Of a stretch of DNA of 64,000 nt, positions 54,908-63,029 are shown piece after piece. The first letter of the stretch is position 1; each line of letters begins with the position of its first letter. Origin of the DNA: JAPHSX01 sp039714395 (GTDB lineage: Bacteria > Pseudomonadota > Gammaproteobacteria > Thiohalomonadales > Thiohalomonadaceae); contig JBDLJH010000001.1 of the NCBI GenBank assembly GCA_039714395.1, forward strand, positions 124,001-188,000. Reading direction: 5' to 3'. The notes below the pieces were generated by a model, which was not told where the DNA came from, made no database searches, and saw nothing but the letters and a program-made list of their open reading frames with translations. Made by a program: the position numbers and the translations under genes.

Positions 54908-55891
54908 TTGAGCGAAACGACAGAAAGTCTCGATATTACCCTGGAGCCTGTGGATAACACGCGGCTGGCGAATCTCTGCGGTCAGTTTGATGAACACCTG
55001 CGGCAGGTCGAACGTCGCCTGGGGGTGGAGGTTAATAATCGTGGCAATAACTTCCGCATCATCGGTGATGGCGAGTCGGTGCGTGCCACCGCCGAGGTGT
55101 TGAAAGATCTTTACCGGGTCTCTGCCGAGGAGACCCTCTCTCCTAATCGGGTCCATCTCTATCTGCAGGAGTCCGGCATCGAGGCGTTGCTGGAGGAGGT
55201 GGAAGATATTGAGGATGTGGTAATTCGCATCAAGCGTAGTGTGGTGAAGGGGCGTGGCCCCAACCAGAAGCGCTACCTCAAGAGCATTCTCAATCATGAT
55301 ATTAATTTTGGTATCGGTCCCGCCGGAACCGGCAAGACCTATCTGGCCGTTGCCTGCGCGGTAGAGGCGCTGGAACGTGACGAGGTGCGACGCGTGATCC
55401 TTACCCGACCAGCGGTCGAGGCGGGAGAGCGACTTGGTTTCCTGCCCGGAGATCTGGCACAGAAGGTCGATCCCTATCTGCGCCCGCTCTATGATGCCCT
55501 TTACGAGATGATGGGCTTCGAGCGCGTCGCCAAGCTGATGGAACGTAATGTTATTGAGGTGGCACCGCTTGCCTATATGCGTGGCCGTACCCTTAACGAG
55601 GCCTTTATCATCCTTGATGAGGCGCAGAATACGACCCCCGAGCAGATGAAGATGTTCCTTACCCGTATCGGTTTTGGCTCTACCGCTGTGATTACCGGTG
55701 ATGTCACCCAAATCGATCTGCCGCGTGGCACCCTTTCAGGGCTGCGCCATGTGACCGAGGTATTGCAGGGGGTTGATGGCATCAGTTTTACCTTCTTCCA
55801 GGCCAAGGATGTTGTGCGTCATCCGCTGGTACAGCGCATTGTCGGTGCCTATGACAAGTTTGAGCGCAATGAGGCCTCCTCCAGTGATTGA
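54908..55891 (+). CDS. ybeZ: PhoH-like ATPase (YbeZ)
   Basis: A 327-residue PhoH-family P-loop protein with a KH-like N-terminal region and GPAGTGKTYLAVACAV, then RPAVEAGERLGFLPGD and IILDEAQNTT. It works with YbeY in rRNA and small RNA metabolism. TTG start at 54908. Its 3' end overlaps ybeY. Confidence 0.92.
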   Translation: MSETTESLDITLEPVDNTRLANLCGQFDEHLRQVERRLGVEVNNRGNNFRIIGDGESVRATAEVLKDLYRVSAEETLSPNRVHLYLQESGIEALLEEVEDIEDVVIRIKRSVVKGRGPNQKRYLKSILNHDINFGIGPAGTGKTYLAVACAVEALERDEVRRVILTRPAVEAGERLGFLPGDLAQKVDPYLRPLYDALYEMMGFERVAKLMERNVIEVAPLAYMRGRTLNEAFIILDEAQNTTPEQMKMFLTRIGFGSTAVITGDVTQIDLPRGTLSGLRHVTEVLQGVDGISFTFFQAKDVVRHPLVQRIVGAYDKFERNEASSSD

Positions 55892-56345
55892 GCTGGATCT
55901 GCAAAATGCATTACAGACTCAGCCCCCAGGATTGCCCTCTGAGGCCGATTTCCAGCGCTGGGTAGAGGCCGTCTTGAATCAGTGTGCAGGGGAACGGGAC
56001 GAGGCACAGCTGACCATCCGCCTGGTCGAAGAGACGGAGATCACCGAACTTAATGCTACCTACAGAAATAAAGATAAGCCGACCAATGTCCTCTCTTTCC
56101 CCTTTGAGGCCCCGCCCGGCGTCGATATCCCACTGCTTGGTGACATCATCATCTGTGCCGCAGTAGTGGCCAGTGAGGCCGCTGAGCAGGAAAAGCCACT
56201 ACAGGCCCATTGGGCCCACATGGTGATCCACGGAACCCTTCACCTGCTGGGGCACGATCATATCGAAGATGCCGAAGCAGAACTGATGGAAGAGCTTGAA
56301 ATCACCCTGCTGAGTGGCCTAGGCTATGCAAATCCGTACCATTGA
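55869..56345 (+). CDS. ybeY: Endoribonuclease YbeY
   Basis: A 158-residue UPF0054 metalloprotein with the zinc motif HGTLHLLGHDH. It takes part in 16S rRNA 3' maturation and ribosome quality control. The start may be the ATG at 55869 or the GTG at 55884, the latter having GAGG 9 bases upstream; both overlap ybeZ. Confidence 0.94.
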   Translation: MRPPPVIELDLQNALQTQPPGLPSEADFQRWVEAVLNQCAGERDEAQLTIRLVEETEITELNATYRNKDKPTNVLSFPFEAPPGVDIPLLGDIIICAAVVASEAAEQEKPLQAHWAHMVIHGTLHLLGHDHIEDAEAELMEELEITLLSGLGYANPYH

Positions 56346-56357
56346 GACCTACACCGC

Positions 56358-57272
56358 ATGAAAGAAGACCGACCTAGCGGTGCCGCCCAGGAGAGGCGGC
56401 ACCGTAGCTGGCTGGAACGTATCAGCCAAATATTTGCTTCAGCACCTGAAGACAAAGAGGAATTGTTACAGGTACTGAAAGGTGCACAGCAGAGCAGTCT
56501 TCTGGATCAAGATGCGGTTGGTATGATCGAGGGGGTGATGGACGTCTCCGAGATGCAGGTGCGCGACATTATGATCCCACGCTCGCAAATGGAGGTGATC
56601 GAGCGTGAGGCCTCGCTGACAGAATTCCTGCCGATCATCATCGAGTCTGCCCACTCCCGCTTTCCTGTTATCGGTGAGACCAAGGATGAAGTACTAGGTA
56701 TTATTCTCGCTAAAGATCTGCTTCCCTTTGTAGCTCAGTGCGGAGGTAGTGATTTTAATATTCGTGAGCTGCTGCGTCCGGCAATGGTGGTGCCGGAGAG
56801 CAAGCGTCTCAATATCATGCTCAAGGAGTTTCAGACCGGCCACAATCATATGGCAATTGTGGTTGATGAGTATGGTGGCGTTGCCGGCCTGGTTACTATC
56901 GAGGATGTACTGGAACAGATCGTCGGTGAGATCGAGGATGAGCACGATGTGGATGATGAGGAGAACTATATCCTCCCCGCAGAGGAGGGCCATTACTCAG
57001 TACGCGCCCTTACCACCATTGAGGATTTCAATGAGTATTTTAAGCTCAATCTCAGCGATGAGGAGTTTGATACTGTCGCTGGTCTGGTGTTGAGTGGTTT
57101 TGGAAGAATGCCCAAGCGTGGTGAGTTTGTCGACCTTGAGGGTTTTCGCTTTACCGTGCAACGTGCTGACAATCGCCGTGTACACCTGCTGGATGTGAGC
57201 CTCGCACCGGAACCGGTGGATGAGGGTGGTGACGGAAACGGAAGCCTTATTGATGATTCACCGCAGGCCTGA
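56358..57272 (+). CDS. ybeX: CorC/HlyC family protein with CBS pair (YbeX)
   Basis: A 304-residue cytoplasmic protein. A CBS pair (about 65-190, VRDIMIPRSQMEVI and VDEYGGVAGLVTIEDVLE) is followed by a transporter-associated CorC_HlyC domain (about 205-285). It is linked to magnesium/cobalt handling and ribosome maturation in E. coli. It overlaps lnt by 20 bases. Confidence 0.94.
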   Translation: MKEDRPSGAAQERRHRSWLERISQIFASAPEDKEELLQVLKGAQQSSLLDQDAVGMIEGVMDVSEMQVRDIMIPRSQMEVIEREASLTEFLPIIIESAHSRFPVIGETKDEVLGIILAKDLLPFVAQCGGSDFNIRELLRPAMVVPESKRLNIMLKEFQTGHNHMAIVVDEYGGVAGLVTIEDVLEQIVGEIEDEHDVDDEENYILPAEEGHYSVRALTTIEDFNEYFKLNLSDEEFDTVAGLVLSGFGRMPKRGEFVDLEGFRFTVQRADNRRVHLLDVSLAPEPVDEGGDGNGSLIDDSPQA

Positions 57273-58773
57273 GGCGCTGTCCCTGCTTTTTTCCTTTTTT
57301 GCCGGGGCGTTGTTGCCCCTGGCCTTTGCCCCTTTCGGTTTTTACCCCCTCGCCGTTCTCTCCCCGGCACTCCTTTTCTACTTGTGGCTTGATGTAACAC
57401 CAAAACAGGCAGCCTGGCGCGGTTTCGTTTTTGGTTTGGGGCAATTTGGCGTTGGCGTCTCCTGGGTTTACGTCGCGATTCACGACTTTGGTCATTCTCC
57501 CTTTATTGTCGCGGCACTGTTAACACTGATGTTTGTTTCGCTACTGGCCAGCATTCCGGCACTGGTCGGTTATGTTGCTACGCGTTTGCGCGTAGGTCGT
57601 AACATTGGTAACGCTCGTCTTATCCTGCTGTGGCTGCCCGCATGGTGGACGCTGGGGGAGTGGCTGCGTGGATGGCTATTTACCGGCTTTCCCTGGCTTA
57701 ATCTCGGCTACAGCATGATCGATGCACCACTGCGTGGGTATGCACCGGTGGTCGGTGTGTACGGCCTGTCGCTAATCGTCGTACTCAGTGCGGGGGCGCT
57801 GTTGTGGCTGTGGCATGAGCGTCGTCGTGGCTGGAAGGTAGCGTTACCACTGCTGCTGCTGTTGTGGGGCGGTGGCGTACTACTTGATCGTATCGAGTGG
57901 ACCACCCCGGTGGGTGAACCGATTAGGGTAACGTTGATACAGGGCAATGTGCCGCAGACAACCAAGTGGGATCCGGAACATATCCGCCATCGCCTGAAAA
58001 CTTACGCCGATCTGACACGCCAGCATCTGGATAGTAGCGATCTTATTATCTGGCCTGAGAACGCAGTGACGGTATTCTATCATCGTATTGAAGAGGACTA
58101 TTTCAAACCACTCGCTGCCGAGGCGCGCGTCAGCAAAACGGACATCATTCTTGGTGTGCCGGAACTTGATGCCGATGCTAAACGTTACTACACCACTATG
58201 ATGAGCCTGGGCAGTCACCACAGCTTCTATCGCAAACGCCACCTGGTACCGTTTGGTGAGTTCATGCCATTAGAGGGGATGCTGCGCGGTCTCGTCGACT
58301 TTTTTAATATGCCAATGTCCAGCTTTAGTCCCGGTAGCGATGAACAACCGCCGCTTGAGGCGGCAGGCCATAAGATAGCGGCGACGGTTTGTTATGAAGA
58401 TGCCTTCGGTGAAGAGATGATCGACTTTCTGCCAGAGGCCACCCTGCTGGTGAACGGAAGCAACAATGCCTGGTATGGTGATTCACTGGCACCGCATCAG
58501 CACTTACAAATCTCACGCATGCGTGCACTGGAAACCGGCAGGCCAATGCTGCGAGCCACCACCAACGGTATTTCTGCACTGATCGATGAGAAGGGTGAGA
58601 TACAGGTGCGCTCGCGGCAGTTCGAACGGCAGGTAATTCACGGGGTAGTGCAGGGGCGTGATGGTACTACCCCTTATATTAAATTTGGTAACTGGCTAGT
58701 ATTGGGGCTGCTGTTATTGGGGGTGTTGCTGCTGGGGTGGCCGTTGGATATGAGGGCAAAATCTAAGACCTAA
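57253..58773 (+). CDS. lnt: Apolipoprotein N-acyltransferase
   Basis: A 506-residue inner-membrane enzyme with six or so N-terminal TM segments and a nitrilase-type periplasmic domain. The catalytic triad is seen in LIWPENAV (Glu), RKRHLVPFGEF (Lys) and ATVCYEDAFGE (Cys). It N-acylates lipoproteins such as Pal. The start ATG at 57253 lies inside ybeX; a GTG further up is possible. Confidence 0.95.
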   Translation: MIHRRPEALSLLFSFFAGALLPLAFAPFGFYPLAVLSPALLFYLWLDVTPKQAAWRGFVFGLGQFGVGVSWVYVAIHDFGHSPFIVAALLTLMFVSLLASIPALVGYVATRLRVGRNIGNARLILLWLPAWWTLGEWLRGWLFTGFPWLNLGYSMIDAPLRGYAPVVGVYGLSLIVVLSAGALLWLWHERRRGWKVALPLLLLLWGGGVLLDRIEWTTPVGEPIRVTLIQGNVPQTTKWDPEHIRHRLKTYADLTRQHLDSSDLIIWPENAVTVFYHRIEEDYFKPLAAEARVSKTDIILGVPELDADAKRYYTTMMSLGSHHSFYRKRHLVPFGEFMPLEGMLRGLVDFFNMPMSSFSPGSDEQPPLEAAGHKIAATVCYEDAFGEEMIDFLPEATLLVNGSNNAWYGDSLAPHQHLQISRMRALETGRPMLRATTNGISALIDEKGEIQVRSRQFERQVIHGVVQGRDGTTPYIKFGNWLVLGLLLLGVLLLGWPLDMRAKSKT

Positions 58774-58969
58774 CCTTTCTGTGACCCTCTCTAATAATTA
58801 GCTAATTCAGGATAAATTGTGCGATATTGGAATACAAATAACATATGACTAGATGCAGTATGACCAGTATATTTGATTTATAACCATATGCTTGTGAGTG
58901 GTGCGAGTTATATGACGCGCGCCATGTTACTCTTAGATACGAGTTTTAAAAAAACAAGGAAGAACTTTC

Positions 58970-59462
58970 ATGACAAAAATCGACTTCAAAAATACTTTTG
59001 TATGTGTATTGTTTACTTTGATTTTAATGTCGCTTGGTTCCTGTGGGGGGTGGTGGAGGTGATGATGCATCAACCTCGGCATATACTATTGGCGGTACTG
59101 TTTTAGGCTACAATGGCGGCGATCTAGTACTACAAAACAATCTGGGCGATGACCTTGTTATTAGCAATAATGACTCCTTCACTTTTCCAACATCCTTAGA
59201 TAATGCAAGTGACTACGCGGTCAGTATGTTAACTCAACCTGATACCCCAAGCCAAAACTGCGTCGTTACTAATGGAAGTGGCACAGTAGCCGATGCAAAT
59301 GTTACCAACATAAATGTGGTTTGTACTGGGTCGGCAGCTACTTCGGTATTTGTATCTCCAGCAGTTGTTCACAATTCAATAACTCAAACTGTAAGAATTC
59401 ACACTAAGGGACTAACCGCGCTGCTAATAATACCCTGGTGGATTCAGGGCTTGTTCGTCTGA
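58970..59462 (+). pseudogene. Frameshifted, truncated lipoprotein gene
   Basis: Starts MTKIDFKNTFVCVLF and continues to a lipobox LMSLGSC. AAGGA lies 10 bases before the ATG. Right after the Cys codon a run of six G (59045-59050) shifts the frame and gives stops within 5 codons. With five G the frame would read CGGGGGDDASTSAYTIGGTV and run on for about 130 residues with a beta-rich domain (VLGYNGGDLVLQNN, CVVTNGSGT). That domain usually opens larger surface proteins, but here the frame ends at 59462, so the 3' part is missing too. The rest of 58774-58969 shows no gene. Confidence 0.65.
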
Positions 59463-59573
59463 TTGCTCAATAAAGGATTCTCAATGGGGTGGTAGCGGTC
59501 TGTGATGACCGCTATTATCGCTACTACTGCTGGCACGGCCCTGGCACCGGACCCATAAACCGGTGTAGTAAAA

Positions 59574-59654
59574 GGTGGATGCGCTATCACTTATCCCCCC
59601 TACACCCCACCCCTTGATGCGAAGTGTAGGGTGGATAAGCGCAGCGCATCCACC
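59574..59654. repeat. REP family 2, inverted pair upstream of second RAYT
   Basis: One unit GGTGGATGCGCTATCACTTA... at 59574-59603 and one inverted, GTAGGGTGGATAAGCGCAGC..., at 59626-59654. Together they can fold into a hairpin just before the RAYT gene. Sequence unrelated to family 1. Confidence 0.8.
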
Positions 59655-59692
59655 AACCAACCAATCAATTAAACGCACGGAGCAAGGATGCT

Positions 59693-60211
59693 GTGAGTAA
59701 TTATCGAAGGGTGGTAGTGCCGGGCGGCACCTATTTCTTTACGCTGGTGACCCACGAACGGCTTCCCCTGTTTACATCGGCTGAAAATGTCTCGCATTTG
59801 CGTGCCGCATTTCACAAGGTGCGCGATACCCGCCCTTATGTGATGGACGCCATCGTGGTGCTACCCGATCACCTCCATTGCATCTGGCGTCTTCCCGAGG
59901 GGGATGGTGATTTCTCTTCGCGTTGGCGCGAGATTAAAAAGGCAACCTCCCGGGCCATAGCGTCAACCGCCGATCAACGTCATGAGCGTTCGGTGTGGCA
60001 AAGGCGCTTCTGGGAGCACCTAATCCGCGACGAAGAAGACTGGCGGCGGTATCTGGATTACATTCATTACAACCCTGTAAAGCACGGCTTGGCAAAGCAT
60101 CCATACGATTGGCCGTGGTCGAGTTTCCGGCGTTGTGTCGAACGCGGTTGGTATGAGGCCTCGTGGGGTGCCGCGGAGCCGATAGGAATAGGTGGTCTTG
60201 ATTTGGAGTGA
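59693..60211 (+). CDS. REP-associated tyrosine transposase (RAYT), second copy
   Basis: A 172-residue Y1/HUH protein related to but clearly diverged from the one at 23096. HUH motif in VLPDHLHCIWRLPEGDGDF, tyrosine helix in LDYIHYNPVKHGL. GTG start with AAGGATG upstream. It lies between inverted and direct copies of REP family 2 (59574-59654 and 60214-60298), which are probably its cognate repeats. Confidence 0.92.
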   Translation: MSNYRRVVVPGGTYFFTLVTHERLPLFTSAENVSHLRAAFHKVRDTRPYVMDAIVVLPDHLHCIWRLPEGDGDFSSRWREIKKATSRAIASTADQRHERSVWQRRFWEHLIRDEEDWRRYLDYIHYNPVKHGLAKHPYDWPWSSFRRCVERGWYEASWGAAEPIGIGGLDLE

Positions 60212-60213
60212 GT

Positions 60214-60298
60214 GGTGGATGCGCTGGCGCTTATCCACCCTACGGTTTGTGATGGCTCTTTGGGTGATTGGTGGATGCGCTGCGCTTATCCACCCTAC
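60214..60298. repeat. REP family 2, direct pair downstream of second RAYT
   Basis: Units GGTGGATGCGCTGGCGCTTA... at 60214-60243 and GGTGGATGCGCTGCGCTTAT... at 60270-60298, both in the same orientation as the unit at 59574. Confidence 0.82.
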
Positions 60299-60302
60299 CT
60301 GG

Positions 60303-60821
60303 TTAATCTTCCTTTGTTGAGATACGGCGGTAAGTAGTGCCTCGACACTTGGGGCAGGGGGGGATATGGCCGGTATGGTGAAAGTGCAACTGCTCGCCGC
60401 AGCCCTTGCACTCCAGGGTGCCGATGCCGACGATTTCACCGGTGTGCCACTCGCCGATGGCGTTGGCGCGCTGCTCCAGATTGTTGAGCTCCTGTCGGGT
60501 GTGATCCACCATCTGTGCGAACATTTCGGCCAGGCTACGCTCTACCACCTCCAGATCGAAACGTAGCCAGTCACGCAGTTCGCTTCCCGATTCGTTGATA
60601 AAGTTGGCGGCATCGTGCAGGTCGCGTATTACGTAGTCACTTAGCTGTTCGGCCTCTTCGCGGCTTAGTTCCCCCAGCTCGGTGGCCTTTTCTACGGCAG
60701 TATCGACACCGTGACGTAGCCCATTTCCGGCCTGCTCCATGGTCTCTTTGGTGCGCTCCAGCATCAGGTTGTAGGCAACGCTTAGTTTGCTGTCCAGTCC
60801 TGGAATGTTTTCATCGCTCAT
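60303..60821 (-). CDS. DUF1451 zinc-ribbon protein (YbeL-like)
   Basis: A 172-residue protein, helical over residues 1-125 with amphipathic charged repeats, and a C-terminal zinc ribbon with CKGCG and CPKC. It matches the YbeL/DUF1451 family of unknown function. Start ATG at 60821 with GGGAG 7 bases upstream; the longer frame to 60947 has no support. Confidence 0.85.
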   Translation of the reverse strand: MSDENIPGLDSKLSVAYNLMLERTKETMEQAGNGLRHGVDTAVEKATELGELSREEAEQLSDYVIRDLHDAANFINESGSELRDWLRFDLEVVERSLAEMFAQMVDHTRQELNNLEQRANAIGEWHTGEIVGIGTLECKGCGEQLHFHHTGHIPPCPKCRGTTYRRISTKED

Positions 60822-60928
60822 GGCTATCTCCCGTATTAGTTCGCTATAGCTGCAGTGTGAATCATGCGGCTGGTGATGCCAAGTTAATCTCTTTATTTGT
60901 GAATGTCTGGCGGTTTGATGCACTGTGC

Positions 60929-60982
60929 GTAGGAGTGGCTTTGCCACGATGATCTATAAAATCGCGCTGGAAGCGCTCCTAC
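60929..60982. repeat. REP-like repeat, family 3, inverted pair
   Basis: GTAGGAGTGGCTTTGCCACG, a short gap, then CGCGCTGGAAGCGCTCCTAC. The two outer arms GTAGGAG/CTCCTAC pair. Related to the single unit at 55-80. The remainder of 60822-61157 shows no gene. Confidence 0.7.
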
Positions 60983-61157
60983 AGCAACGCAATTCTGAAA
61001 CAGGGTTTAGCTCCGACACCACATAGTGGCAACAATTGGTGGTCAATATCAATTCAAGCTCTCGGGTAAAAACAGCCCAAAGTCCCTGTTCGACTGTCGG
61101 AGAGTATCTGAAGCTGTTTTCATTCGTGTTAGCTCAGGTTTGAATTACTACACTTTA

Positions 61158-62486
61158 TTAAAGGGTTTTTTCCAGTTTTCGGTAAAGGGTTCGTTCACTG
61201 ATGCCCAGCTTTTTCGCCAGTGTCCGCTTGTCGCCCTGATGGCTGGATAGCGCCCAGCGCAGATAGTGATGCTCCAGACTATCCAGCGGTACTAGTTGCG
61301 TAAATTGGGGAGTCGTATCTGCCACAGTTTGAGAGGCGTCGGTGGGACAGATCCCCGGAAGGTGGTTGCAGTTGACCTCATCACCATCGGCCAGTAGCAG
61401 GGCACGCTCCATGATATTGCGCAGTTCGCGGATATTTCCAGGATAACTGTAACTTGTCAGGCAGGTCATCGCACTGCTGGTTACTCGCAACTTTCGATCG
61501 GGACAGAGCCGCTCTAACAGGGCCTCTACCAGTAGTGGCAGGTCTTCCAGGCGGCTTTTTAAAGAGGGTAGCTCAATAGGGAAGGCACTGATGCGGTAGA
61601 AGAGATCGCGGCGAAAGCTGCCATCCTCCACCATTGCCTGCAGGCCGCGGTGGGTAGCGCAGATGAGGCGAAATTCCGCCTGTTGTGGTTCGACACTACC
61701 CACCCGGCGAAAGGTGCCGGTCTCCAGCAGACGTAACAGTTTTACCTGGAGGTTGAGCGGCACGTCGCCAATTTCATCGAGAAACAGGGTGCCCCCTCTT
61801 GCCGCTTCCACCAGCCCCTGTTTGCGGGAGTGGGCACCGGTAAAGGCCCCCTTTTCATGGCCGAACAGCTCACTCTCGAACAGGCTTTCGGTCAGCCCGG
61901 AGCAGTCTACGGGGACAAAGGGGCCGTCGGCCCGGTGGCTGGCGCGGTGAACCGCGTGAGCAGCAAGCTCCTTACCGGTTCCAGATTCGCCGAGTAGCAA
62001 TACTGCCGACTCGCTAGGAGCTACACGGCCAATTAGCTCGAGGGTACGATTGAAGGCGCTGGAGTGGCCAATGAGCTTGTGTCTTCCCTCCTGATCCCTG
62101 TCGCTATTAAGCGGCCGGATGATCTCAATGAAGGCGGTGATCTGGCCTTGCCCGTTACGAATGGGGCAGAGCTCGACATCGACATGCTCTTCCCCCTCGG
62201 GGCTATGGTGCTGGTGCAGCACCCGTTGTGCTTTTCCAGTGGCCAGGCTGGCCTGCATTGGGCACTCCTCGCCCATCTCGTGACAGGGGCGCGGATAGTG
62301 GTGTGATACCTCATAGCAGCGCTTCTCTGTCACCGTTTGTGTTTCCCCAAAGTGGTGGCTATAGCTGCGGTTGGTACCGAGGATCTGGTAGTCGGTGCTG
62401 ATGAGGACGACCGGGGTGGGAAAATAGTCCAGTAGTGTCGTGACCTCACTAAGGCAGCCCCGGTTAAAGCGGTTAGCGGTTTCCAT
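61158..62486 (-). CDS. Sigma-54-dependent transcriptional activator with Cys-rich PAS sensor
   Basis: A 442-residue enhancer-binding protein. An N-terminal PAS domain (about 15-125) holds the unusual stretch CYEVSHHYPRPCHEMGEECP with three Cys and several His. The AAA+ domain (about 140-370) has GESGTGKELAAHAVH, GAFTGA (sigma-54 contact) and GGTLFLDEIGD. A Fis-type HTH ends the protein (KRTLAKKLGISERTLYRKLE, near the C-terminus). No receiver domain, so the signal is probably sensed by the PAS domain, maybe redox or metal (inference). It is divergent from a sigma-54-type promoter 200 bases away. Confidence 0.92.
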   Translation of the reverse strand: METANRFNRGCLSEVTTLLDYFPTPVVLISTDYQILGTNRSYSHHFGETQTVTEKRCYEVSHHYPRPCHEMGEECPMQASLATGKAQRVLHQHHSPEGEEHVDVELCPIRNGQGQITAFIEIIRPLNSDRDQEGRHKLIGHSSAFNRTLELIGRVAPSESAVLLLGESGTGKELAAHAVHRASHRADGPFVPVDCSGLTESLFESELFGHEKGAFTGAHSRKQGLVEAARGGTLFLDEIGDVPLNLQVKLLRLLETGTFRRVGSVEPQQAEFRLICATHRGLQAMVEDGSFRRDLFYRISAFPIELPSLKSRLEDLPLLVEALLERLCPDRKLRVTSSAMTCLTSYSYPGNIRELRNIMERALLLADGDEVNCNHLPGICPTDASQTVADTTPQFTQLVPLDSLEHHYLRWALSSHQGDKRTLAKKLGISERTLYRKLEKTL

Positions 62487-62687
62487 TAAAACGATCCTAT
62501 GACAATTATGGCGGATAATGGAGTAAATATATGTCAAAAATGGCAGCTTTGCAGTGATGTCCTCTCTTTTAGTCCAGATGCGATACAGCCTTATGGGTCA
62601 TTAAGGTGATTACCTAGAGTGGGTGATAAATGAAATAATTAACAATAACAGATAGTTATGTTGATATGTCTACCCGGACAGGAAAAG

Positions 62688-62703
62688 TGGCCCGAATCTT
62701 GTA
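62688..62703 (+). promoter_or_regulatory. Sigma-54 promoter
   Basis: TGGCCCG-AATC-TTGTA fits the -24/-12 consensus (TGGCACG, 4 bases, TTGCA) with the correct spacing and invariant GG. Transcription would start near 62714. It lies between the activator gene and the 30-residue peptide. Confidence 0.75.
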
Positions 62704-62755
62704 ACCATTTGATTAAGACGACTTGTCCTTGTGACGACAGAATAGGAGTAGTCCC

Positions 62756-62848
62756 ATGATTATCGATAGTCTGACCATTGCCGCCCTTGTGGTCTGTGTT
62801 CTGGTTATTGCCACGGTTATTCACCTCACAGGAAAGTCTGTGAGCTAG
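62756..62848 (+). CDS. 30-residue membrane peptide under a sigma-54 promoter
   Basis: Reads MIIDSLTIAALVVCVLVIAT and ends TGKSVS: one TM helix with a Cys in the middle. AGGAG is 8 bases before the ATG. It is the only frame between the sigma-54 promoter and a strong terminator, so it is the likely product of that transcript. No family recognised. Confidence 0.6.
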   Translation: MIIDSLTIAALVVCVLVIATVIHLTGKSVS

Positions 62849-62916
62849 CGCTACGCCATCTATCTCCATGGCGAGGTGGTTATATTCCCCCTTTAATTAG
62901 CCTCGCCTTTTTCTAT

Positions 62917-62942
62917 AGTGGGCAACCTGCCCACTTTTTTTT
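62917..62942 (+). terminator. Rho-independent terminator
   Basis: AGTGGGC-AACCT-GCCCACT and a long T run. It closes the 30-residue peptide transcript before leuS. Confidence 0.92.
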
Positions 62943-63029
62943 GCCTTCCATCCAGTCCCTTGTTGTTCATGATAAGGATCCTAGTTATCCTAACAGGCTT
63001 GTTTTTCAGTCAATTACAGGCATTTTTAG

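Noticed and set aside
58873..59106. A 77-codon frame upstream of and overlapping the broken lipoprotein gene
   Set aside because: It is out of frame with the lipoprotein signal and has no ribosome binding site.
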